A stretch of DNA of 18,518 bases from Candidatus Nomurabacteria bacterium (GTDB lineage: Bacteria > Patescibacteriota > Minisyncoccia > Phycocordibacterales > UBA9973), in the NCBI GenBank assembly GCA_943350065.1, contig CALQZZ010000002.1, positions 1 through 18,518 of the forward strand, in the 5' to 3' direction. The position numbers were made by a program, and so were the translations under genes. Position 1 is the stretch's first letter; each line of letters starts with the position of its first letter. Under the pieces are notes generated by a model. It had not been told where the DNA came from. It worked only from the letters and a program-made list of their open reading frames with translations, and made no database searches. Shown here one piece after another: positions 13,422 to 18,518 of the stretch.

Positions 13422-13457
13422 GAACCTCACCTCAATCCTCTCCTTGTTAAGGAGAGG
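13422..13457 (+). repeat. Palindromic repeat, copy B
   Basis: It begins GAACCTCACCTCAATCC and holds CCTCTCCTT-GTT-AAGGAGAGG (13437-13457, 9-bp arms). Its right arm and following GAAG put a purine-rich, Shine-Dalgarno-like tract 16 bases before the DUF559 ATG, the only such tract seen at a start in this window. Confidence 0.85.
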
Positions 13458-13472
13458 AAGAATAAAATTCAA

Positions 13473-13820
13473 ATGACTTTGTTTTATAACAAAACAAAAA
13501 ATCTTACTAAACGACTCTTATTAAGAAGAGATCAAACTCCACAAGAAGTTATTTTATGGAGCAAATTAAGAAATAATCAACTAGGTTTTAAATTTAAAAG
13601 ACAGTATTCTGTTGGTCCATATGTACTAGACTTTTATTGTCCAATAAAGAAATTGGCTATTGAATTGGACGGTTCGCAACATTTAGAAAACAAAGAATAT
13701 GATATTGAACGCTCAGAATATTTGGTTGTATTTAATATTAAAGTTTTACGTTTCTGGAATAATGAAATAAACACTAATTTGGACGGAGTGATTATTAAAA
13801 TCACCACTGAATTGAGTTAA
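13473..13820 (+). CDS. DUF559 endonuclease-domain protein (Vsr/restriction-like)
   Basis: The 115-residue protein is almost entirely a DUF559 domain, a Vsr-like branch of the PD-(D/E)xK nuclease superfamily. LRRDQTPQEVILWSKLRNNQLGFKFKR (17-43, the TP-E--LW--LR motif), then VGPYVLDFYCP with D53, LAIELDGSQH with E64, D66 and H70, and VLRFWNNEI with R93, W95 and N96 are all present, so the presumed active site looks intact. Substrate and role are not established for most members. The gene's TAA stop is immediately followed by an inverted palindromic repeat, and two direct copies precede its start. The arrangement suggests the nuclease and repeats travel together. Confidence 0.93.
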   Translation: MTLFYNKTKNLTKRLLLRRDQTPQEVILWSKLRNNQLGFKFKRQYSVGPYVLDFYCPIKKLAIELDGSQHLENKEYDIERSEYLVVFNIKVLRFWNNEINTNLDGVIIKITTELS

Positions 13821-13857
13821 ACCCTCTCCTTAATAAGGAGAGGGTAGGGTGAGGTTC
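13821..13857 (-). repeat. Palindromic repeat, copy C (inverted)
   Basis: ACCCTCTCCTTA-A-TAAGGAGAGGGT (13821-13845) has perfect 12-bp arms and is followed by AGGGTGAGGTTC (13846-13857), the reverse complement of the GAACCTCACC lead of copies A and B. It directly abuts the DUF559 stop codon. Confidence 0.88.
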
Positions 13858-13879
13858 TGCTGGGTTTGAATTAAAGATC

Positions 13880-13905
13880 CTTCCTAAGACTTTAATAAGG
13901 GGAAG
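13880..13905. repeat. Possible decayed palindromic repeat, copy D
   Basis: CTTCCT (13880-13885) and TAATAAGGGGAAG (13893-13905) look like a palindrome of the same family with a damaged left arm. The rest of 13858-13927 shows nothing else. Confidence 0.35.
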
Positions 13906-13927
13906 AAAACAAAGGCTCAAATAGATA

Positions 13928-14038
13928 TTGACAAACAGGTATATAATATGATATACTGTATTTAGATTCGTTCGCCAGTTCTTGGTTAAAACGACGTAAA
14001 TTTTCCTAATTTTTAACTAAACAATTTAATAAAAAAAA
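13928..14038 (+). promoter_or_regulatory. Promoter and conserved leader module, copy 2
   Basis: TTGACA (13928-13933), an 18-base spacer and an extended -10 TGATATACT (13949-13957) precede a leader of about 75 bases. The AGATTCGTT-GCCA block, the GTTAAAA (13985-13991) / TTTTAAC (14011-14017) pairing and the TAACTAAA-AATTT run before the ATG are all shared with copy 1 at 10486-10593. The distance from -35 to ATG is 111 against 108 bases. Confidence 0.75.
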
Positions 14039-14551
14039 ATGAAAATAATTTTAACTGAGGAGCCTGCCTTAAATGGTCAGAATATACTCCTAAATGGAAA
14101 ACTACTTTACCATTTAAACCCAAGTATCATTTTTAGAGCAAACCAAAAAGGTGGTGAAAACTGGAATGCTTATGTAAATGAAAAAGAAGGAACAATTTAC
14201 ATTATTACTAATTATGGATATTGTTCTCAAATACATTTTTTTAACAAAAACCTTTCGTATCCAGGCGAATATTTATTAAGCAGCATAATTGGTGTTGATG
14301 TATGTATTCACGCTTTTATGGAAGGTGAGATTGTAAATGATGCTCGCGGTTGTCGTAGTATTTATGTTGCCGGTTGGTCAGATAATGGAAATGGGGTAGG
14401 TATTAGAAAACTAAACCCACTTTATATGCCAATGATTGAAAACATTTTTGAGCCAAGTTATGAGTCAAAGTTTGAAGCATCAAAAGTGATGGAAGAATTT
14501 TTCCCTAAACTTTGGGAAGAAAGCCAAAAAAACATAAAGAAGGTAAAATAA
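14039..14551 (+). CDS. Hypothetical protein, 170 residues
   Basis: I do not recognise a family. The product appears soluble, with no signal peptide. The N-terminal two thirds alternates strands and turns (KIILTEEPALNGQNILLNGK, TIYIITNYGYCSQIHFF, VDVCIHAFMEGEIV, SIYVAGWSDNG), suggesting a beta-rich domain, and the C-terminus is helical and charged (SKFEASKVMEEFFPKLWEESQKNIKK). It is transcribed from leader module copy 2 and ends at its own terminator, so it is a single-gene unit placed between the DUF559 cassette and transketolase. The ATG follows an A-rich run without a Shine-Dalgarno sequence. Confidence 0.75.
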   Translation: MKIILTEEPALNGQNILLNGKLLYHLNPSIIFRANQKGGENWNAYVNEKEGTIYIITNYGYCSQIHFFNKNLSYPGEYLLSSIIGVDVCIHAFMEGEIVNDARGCRSIYVAGWSDNGNGVGIRKLNPLYMPMIENIFEPSYESKFEASKVMEEFFPKLWEESQKNIKKVK

Positions 14552-14562
14552 TTTAGTAAAAG

Positions 14563-14588
14563 GTCTGCTATAAACGCAGACTTTTTTT
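14563..14588 (+). terminator. Terminator after the gene at 14039
   Basis: GTCTGC (14563-14568) pairs with GCAGAC (14576-14581) around TATAAAC, followed by seven T residues. The stem may extend through AAA/TTT with a bulged G. Confidence 0.85.
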
Positions 14589-14604
14589 ATTTTCATACAT
14601 AAAG

Positions 14605-14613
14605 TGTTATAAT
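14605..14613 (+). promoter_or_regulatory. Extended -10 of the transketolase genes (leaderless start)
   Basis: TGTTATAAT carries a consensus TATAAT (14608-14613). Exactly six bases separate it from the ATG at 14620, the same spacing as dnaE and rsmE. It begins 17 bases after the preceding T tract. Confidence 0.75.
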
Positions 14614-14619
14614 TAAAAC

Positions 14620-15513
14620 ATGTTTCTAACCCAATCAAAAATTTTAGATTTAGAAAAAAAGGCGAATGATATTCGTATTTCTATAATTGAATCATTGATC
14701 GAAGCGAAGTCAGGTCACACCGCAGGACCACTCGGTATGGCAGATGTTTTTACTCTTTTTTATTTTCATATTTTAAAACACGATCCGAAAAATCCAACTT
14801 GGCCAGAGCGTGATAGATTAGTTCTTTCAAACGGTCACATCTGTCCTGTGCTTTATGCAACAATGGCGCACAGTGGATATTTTCCAGTTGAAGAACTTAA
14901 AACTTTAAGAAAATTTGGTTCACGTTTACAAGGTCATCCACACCGTGAATATTTACCATATGTAGAAACTTCTTCCGGTCCACTCGGTCTCGGCCTAGGA
15001 CAAGCTGTCGGTATGGCTCTCGCTGATAGGATGGACAATGGAGCAAATACAGAGAGATATGTTTATTGTTTTCTCGGTGATGGGGAACTCGATGAAGGCT
15101 CAAACTGGGAATCAGTAATGCTCGCAGGAAAAAATAAATTAAGAAATTTAATTGCTGTTGTTGATAGAAATAATATTCAAATCGAAGGATACACAGAGGA
15201 CGTTATGCCTTTGGAGTCCCTCGCTGACAAATGGCGAGCTTTTAATTGGCATGTGATAGAAGTTTCCGGTCACGACTTTCAAGCTTTAAATGAAGCCGTA
15301 GAAGAAGCTCAGGCTATATATGAAAAGCCGACTGTAATAATTGCACACACAATTCCTGGAAAAGGAGTAAAGGAATTTGAGAGGGATTATCGCTGGCATG
15401 GCAATCCACCAGGAGCAGGTCCAGAAGACAAAATTAAAAAAGCTGAACAAGGTGCTGTTGCATTAGCAGAACTTCGCACACTTGGCGGACAAATAGTTAG
15501 TGAACATCAATAG
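14620..15513 (+). CDS. Transketolase, N-terminal (diphosphate-binding) subunit
   Basis: This 297-residue protein is the N-terminal half of transketolase as a separate gene. Transketolase moves two-carbon units between pentose and other sugar phosphates using thiamine diphosphate. SGHTAGPLGMAD (31-42) with H33, SNGHICPVLYA with H73, and LQGHPHREY with H106 and H108 fit the substrate and cofactor site. GDGELDEG (153-160) to VDRNN (181-185) is the thiamine diphosphate/magnesium motif, with D154 and N184 or N185 as metal ligands. TSSGPLGLGLGQAVGMA is also conserved. It must pair with the product of the next gene, 27 bases downstream. The TAG stop lies within a short hairpin repeat. Confidence 0.95.
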   Translation: MFLTQSKILDLEKKANDIRISIIESLIEAKSGHTAGPLGMADVFTLFYFHILKHDPKNPTWPERDRLVLSNGHICPVLYATMAHSGYFPVEELKTLRKFGSRLQGHPHREYLPYVETSSGPLGLGLGQAVGMALADRMDNGANTERYVYCFLGDGELDEGSNWESVMLAGKNKLRNLIAVVDRNNIQIEGYTEDVMPLESLADKWRAFNWHVIEVSGHDFQALNEAVEEAQAIYEKPTVIIAHTIPGKGVKEFERDYRWHGNPPGAGPEDKIKKAEQGAVALAELRTLGGQIVSEHQ

Positions 15514-15530
15514 TTCGACAAGCTCACTAT
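15510..15530. repeat. Short TTCGACAAGCTCA repeat with complementary flanks
   Basis: The core TTCGACAAGCTCA (15514-15526) is flanked by ATAG (15510-15513) and CTAT (15527-15530), which are complementary. The same core with matched flanks is, from memory, seen interspersed in many unrelated bacterial genomes. Here its left flank provides the TAG stop of the N-terminal transketolase gene. Confidence 0.55.
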
Positions 15531-15540
15531 AAATAAAATT

Positions 15541-16539
15541 ATGCTTAATCCAAATTTAAAACTTAATACAAAAATATTTAATGAAGATGTTGAACAAGTT
15601 CCTATTAGAAAAGGATTTGGTCAAGGTTTAGTAATTGCTGGAGAAGCGGATAAAAATGTCGTTGCTCTTTGTGCTGATCTTACTGAGAGTACACAAATAC
15701 ATTTATTTAAAGAAAAATTCCCTGAACGTTTTGTCCAAGTCGGCGTAGCAGAACAAAATCTAGCTACAGTATCGAGTGGTATGGCGGCAATGGGAAAAAT
15801 TCCTTTTATGTCTTCTTACGCGATGTTTTCACCGGGAAGAAATTGGGAACCAATTCGTACAAGTATTTGTTATAACGATCGTCCTGTGAAAATCATCGGT
15901 AGTCATGCTGGCATTTCTGTCGGTCCAGATGGAGGTACACACCAAGCCATCGAAGACATTGCTATTACTCGCGTTATTCCAAATCTCGATGTGATTTCTC
16001 CTTGTGATGCACTTGAAGCAAAACGTGCAACTATTGAAATAGCTAAAACAAAAACACCGACATATTTACGTCTCGCTCGTGAAAAAACACCTATAATTAC
16101 TACAGAAGAAACTCCTTTTAAAATAGGGAAGTCAGAAATATATTGGATGCCTGATATAGGTATCGCACAAGTTGGAATCATCGCAACTGGTGCACTTTTG
16201 TATCGTGCGATAATGGTTGCTAAAGAACTTGAAGCTGAAGGAATAAAAATAAAAGTTATGAATTTAGCAACTATCAAGCCGATAGATATTGAAGCTATAA
16301 TTACTCTAGCAAAAGAAACTCGTGCAATAGTTACAATAGAAGAACATCAAATAGCAGGAGGAATGGGCTCTGCTGTAGCAGAAGTACTCGCGCAAAATTT
16401 CCCTGTGCCGATAGAATTCATCGGTGTAAATGATAAATTTGGTCAATCAGGAACGCCTGATGAACTCATAGAACATTATGGTATGGGTAAAGATGCTATA
16501 AAAGAATCAGTGAAAAAAGTTCTAAGTAGAAAAAATTAA
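15541..16539 (+). CDS. Transketolase, C-terminal (pyrimidine-binding) subunit
   Basis: This 332-residue partner subunit has the pyrimidine-binding and C-terminal transketolase domains. RFVQVGVAEQNLATVSSGMA places the thiamine-activating glutamate at E71. SSYAMFSPGRNWEPIR, and SVGPDGGTHQAIEDIA with H134, match transketolase, as does YLRLAREKTP, which is in the position of the sugar-phosphate arginine motif. The C-terminal domain shows VGIIATGALLYRAI and TIEEHQIAGGMGSAVAE. DXS, a relative, would be a single longer chain, so a split transketolase is the better reading. No promoter is visible in the 27-base gap, so the two halves are co-transcribed. Its TAA stop overlaps the TAA of the convergent kinase gene within the tetranucleotide TTAA. 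Confidence 0.95.
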   Translation: MLNPNLKLNTKIFNEDVEQVPIRKGFGQGLVIAGEADKNVVALCADLTESTQIHLFKEKFPERFVQVGVAEQNLATVSSGMAAMGKIPFMSSYAMFSPGRNWEPIRTSICYNDRPVKIIGSHAGISVGPDGGTHQAIEDIAITRVIPNLDVISPCDALEAKRATIEIAKTKTPTYLRLAREKTPIITTEETPFKIGKSEIYWMPDIGIAQVGIIATGALLYRAIMVAKELEAEGIKIKVMNLATIKPIDIEAIITLAKETRAIVTIEEHQIAGGMGSAVAEVLAQNFPVPIEFIGVNDKFGQSGTPDELIEHYGMGKDAIKESVKKVLSRKN

Positions 16540-17540
16540 ACTAATTTTTGAATTTTATAATTTTCTGGAGCTTTAGCTAGATATTCTTCCAATTTTTCTT
16601 TTGAGAGAAGTCCTTTTTGAGCACCGACATATTTTACAACACTCATAGAATTTATAGGTCCCCAAGCTAGAGCTTCTCCTATAGTTTTACCTTGTGCTAT
16701 TGCTACGGTAAAAGTAGAAGAAAATGCATCACCAGCACCAGTTCTTTCAAATGGTGGGTTACCATCATCGTACATGGGAATATGATAAATTTCTGTACCA
16801 TCTGAAGCGTAGGCACCATTTGGTCCGTCGCTTATCGCTACGATTTTTGGCCCTAGATCATGAATACCTTTTACTAGTACTTTAATATCTTTGTTTTGGA
16901 TATTTAAAATTCTTTCCGCTTCTTCTAAATTACAGAAAAATATTTCCGTACGAGCGTAAACGTCTTTTAATTTTTCAGCACCTAGCTTCATTTGAAATGT
17001 CCCTGGTTGAAAAGCTAGTTTTGTTTCAGGGTGATTCTTTAAGAATTCTATAATTTCGGCATGGTAGGGTAGAGAATTTTCGGCCATTGAAGATAAATAA
17101 ATCCAACCAATTTCTGGCATACTAGGTAAGTGATAATTAAATGCTTCATGTCTAATTAAAATAGTTCTCTCAACTCCATACCAAAGTACATAATGGTAAT
17201 TTGTTTTTTTACCAGCATCAGTTTTTATATAGTCTGTTATTATGTTGTCTTTTTTAAGAGTATCTAAACATTCTTGACCATTTCTGTCATCACCAATAGT
17301 TGATAGTAGTGCAGTACGTAGACCAAGTCTTGAGGCAGATACAGCAGCGTTTGGACTATTACCTACGGCATAGAGGACATCTACTGATTCATATGGCACT
17401 TTGTCTCCAAAACGCAAGCAAAGCTCATCACTTTGTTCTCCGTCTAAACCTTTATGTTCATGGGCGTCATTTAGCTTTATAAAAGCGTCGATTACGATAT
17501 CCCCAATTGCTAAAAATTCAATTTTGTTGTTTTCTGTCAT
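16536..17540 (-). CDS. PfkB/ribokinase-family carbohydrate kinase
   Basis: The 334-residue product has the PfkB fold. FLAIGDIVIDAFIKL (9-23) is the N-terminal strand, YAVGNSPNAAVSASRLGL (57-74) the sugar-binding Gly-Asn region, and TIGDDRNGQ (81-89) the first PfkB signature area. FERTGAGDAFSSTF (264-277) is the second signature with catalytic base D271 and the GAGD anion hole. Family members phosphorylate ribose, fructose, fructose phosphates, adenosine and others; the substrate here cannot be fixed, though the pentose phosphate neighbours make a sugar kinase feeding that pathway plausible. I use the ATG at 17540 because an in-frame ATG at 17564 lies upstream of and overlaps the TGTTATAAT promoter element. 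The stop overlaps the transketolase stop. Confidence 0.92.
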   Translation of the reverse strand: MTENNKIEFLAIGDIVIDAFIKLNDAHEHKGLDGEQSDELCLRFGDKVPYESVDVLYAVGNSPNAAVSASRLGLRTALLSTIGDDRNGQECLDTLKKDNIITDYIKTDAGKKTNYHYVLWYGVERTILIRHEAFNYHLPSMPEIGWIYLSSMAENSLPYHAEIIEFLKNHPETKLAFQPGTFQMKLGAEKLKDVYARTEIFFCNLEEAERILNIQNKDIKVLVKGIHDLGPKIVAISDGPNGAYASDGTEIYHIPMYDDGNPPFERTGAGDAFSSTFTVAIAQGKTIGEALAWGPINSMSVVKYVGAQKGLLSKEKLEEYLAKAPENYKIQKLV

Positions 17541-17541
17541 A

Positions 17542-17564
17542 TTGATATAATTATAACATATCAA
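17542..17564. promoter_or_regulatory. Divergent overlapping promoters with inverted repeat
   Basis: TTGATAT (17542-17548) and ATATCAA (17558-17564) are inverted repeats with a 9-base spacer. They enclose two opposed extended -10 elements: TGATATAAT on the plus strand (17543-17551) for the gene at 17589, and TGTTATAAT on the minus strand (17558-17550) for the kinase. The minus-strand -10 is nine bases from the kinase ATG. The symmetry could be a regulator site or simply two facing promoters. Confidence 0.65.
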
Positions 17565-17588
17565 TTAATATTTTAAACAAACTTAATT

Positions 17589-18518
17589 ATGTCTAAAAAA
17601 CAAGTTTTGGTTTTATTTAGTATTATCTTTTTATCTAGTTTTCATTTTGCTTTTGCGGGAGTTATTATAAATGAGGTTCAAATTGGTGGCACTAGTGCAA
17701 ATGATGAATTTATCGAACTTTACTCAAGCGATACTCAGTCTTTAACAGATTGGTATATTAAACGTAAAACTTCTTCTGGTGCAGAATATTCACTTGTATC
17801 ATCAACTCATTTTAAAGATAAAACTATTAATGGTTATTTATTATTAGCAAAAGATGGTAGTTATGTTGGAAGTGCCACTCCCGATATTTTATGGCCTAGT
17901 TCAACTTCATACTATCTTGCAGATGACAATTCAATTATTTTATATAATGGAAATGATCAAGAAGTAAGTAAAATTGGATGGGGAAGTGCAAATGCTAGTG
18001 ATTGTGATGGTACTTGTCCATCAAATCCAACGAATGGAAACTCTTTACAATTAAACGGATCTTGGTGTGCAGCTCTTCCTACTCCAGGACTAGCCAATGT
18101 TTCTTGTGATGCTGGTGGAAATCAAAATACTGGTGGTGATACTAATGGAAATAATACAGGAGGTGGTACTTCAGGTGGAAATACTAGTGGTGGCGTTAGT
18201 GGATCTACCTCTGAAAAAACAACGACAAAACCTAAAACACCAGAAATAATTACTATTAAAACAAAAATTACTGCAAGAAATAATTCTTTTATAAATATTC
18301 CGATTAATTTCAAAGGTGAAACGTCTTTTTCTAATGGCCAAAACATTTTTTCTGGTAGATATTTGTGGAATTTTGGTGATGGAGATTCCAGGGAGATGTT
18401 GGTGACGAATAATGAAAAATTTACACATACTTATTTTTATCCCGGAGACTATGCTGTTATTTTGGAACATTATCCAAATTTTTTTGCTGACACTCCAGAT
18501 GCGATAGATAAAATAAAT
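17589..18518 (+). CDS. Secreted lamin-tail plus PKD domain protein (partial)
   Basis: An open frame of 310 codons runs off the window end. It begins with a signal peptide (KKQVLVLFSIIFLSSFHFAFA, likely cut after residue 23). A lamin-tail domain follows (VIINEVQIGG, NDEFIELYSSDTQSLTDWYIK, then GSWCAALPTPGLANVSC, about 24-175). A low-complexity linker rich in Gly, Thr, Asn and Ser spans about 177-215. A PKD-like domain comes next with YLWNFGDGDSRE (258-269) and FTHTYFYPGDYAVILEHY. Such proteins are exported and thought to mediate surface contacts. Cysteine pairs in the lamin-tail domain (DCDGTC) suggest disulfides or metal binding. The start follows an A/T-rich leader of about 30 bases from the plus-strand extended -10. 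Confidence 0.9.
   Translation, partial: MSKKQVLVLFSIIFLSSFHFAFAGVIINEVQIGGTSANDEFIELYSSDTQSLTDWYIKRKTSSGAEYSLVSSTHFKDKTINGYLLLAKDGSYVGSATPDILWPSSTSYYLADDNSIILYNGNDQEVSKIGWGSANASDCDGTCPSNPTNGNSLQLNGSWCAALPTPGLANVSCDAGGNQNTGGDTNGNNTGGGTSGGNTSGGVSGSTSEKTTTKPKTPEIITIKTKITARNNSFINIPINFKGETSFSNGQNIFSGRYLWNFGDGDSREMLVTNNEKFTHTYFYPGDYAVILEHYPNFFADTPDAIDKIN

Larger units (their letters stand above)
13377..13857. mobile_element. Repeat-bracketed DUF559 nuclease cassette (candidate mobile unit)
   Basis: A single DUF559 gene (13473-13820) is enclosed by two direct copies (A, B) of a palindromic repeat on the left and one inverted copy (C) on the right. The outer ends read GAACCTCA on one side and TGAGGTTC on the other. 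The cassette sits between the rpe-like gene and transketolase. No transposase or target-site duplication is evident, so mobility is inferred from the architecture only. Confidence 0.45.

Noticed and set aside
13377..13466. The two 45-bp tandem units as a minimal CRISPR array
   Set aside because: The units are contiguous and palindromic with no variable spacers between them, and no cas genes are present.
13377..13857. An insertion sequence with terminal inverted repeats
   Set aside because: There is no transposase and no target-site duplication could be identified; called a candidate mobile cassette only.
14620..16539. Transketolase broken by a frameshift
   Set aside because: Both halves have complete domains, the second has its own ATG and N-terminal segment, and split transketolase is known in archaea and CPR.
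17541..17564. An upstream ATG for the PfkB kinase at 17564
   Set aside because: The eight extra codons include the TGTTATAAT promoter element, and family members begin near the ATG at 17540.

Overview
This is an AT-rich, gene-dense bacterial window that most resembles a Candidatus Patescibacteria (CPR/Parcubacteria-like) chromosome. The evidence is a transketolase split into two adjacent genes, a large share of small secreted or membrane proteins of unknown function, an orphan PemK/MazF-type toxin, a lamin-tail plus PKD surface protein, starts almost without Shine-Dalgarno sequences, and very compact terminator-promoter junctions. The lineage is inferred from these traits, not from a database search. 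The standard code fits. All 20 stop codons I can place are TAA (14) or TAG (6), with no TGA, and no gene needs TGA as a sense codon.

Layout. Positions 1-51 are the lysine/alanine-rich tail of an upstream gene. secA (139-2616) is followed by an S51-type peptidase gene (2632-3192). A promoter with a structured leader then precedes a secreted lysozyme-like gene (3481-4095). It converges on dnaE (minus, 7306-4127) across a bidirectional terminator. Between dnaE and the next plus-strand gene lies a cluster of palindromes (7337-7418). That next gene encodes a secreted, beta-strand-rich protein (7494-8147) and converges on rsmE (minus, 8877-8182).

Positions 8900-10870 form an accessory patch of small units, each with its own promoter and terminator: a two-helix membrane protein, a PemK-like toxin, an unknown 151-residue protein and a second two-helix membrane protein. 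The patch also holds a 63-bp displaced copy of the rsmE promoter and 5' end.

Central carbon genes follow. gap, a small secreted protein, rpiB and an rpe-like gene form one tight operon (10888-13376). After an insertion-like segment come the two transketolase genes (14620-16539). A PfkB-family sugar kinase (minus, 17540-16536) converges on them. Together these supply most of a non-oxidative pentose phosphate route joined to lower glycolysis. The segment between rpe and transketolase holds a DUF559 (Vsr/restriction-like) nuclease gene bracketed by palindromic repeats, plus an unknown gene whose promoter and leader are shared with the gene at 10594. The window ends inside a secreted lamin-tail/PKD gene (17589 onward), divergent from the kinase.

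The most unusual signals are several families of short palindromic repeats. One flanks the DUF559 nuclease gene, one is inserted in frame in gap, one supplies the stop codon between the transketolase halves, and one cluster overlaps a promoter. Others are a duplicated promoter-leader module in front of two unrelated genes, and extended -10 elements placed only 6-9 bases before ATG, which predict leaderless mRNAs for secA, dnaE, rsmE, transketolase and the kinase.
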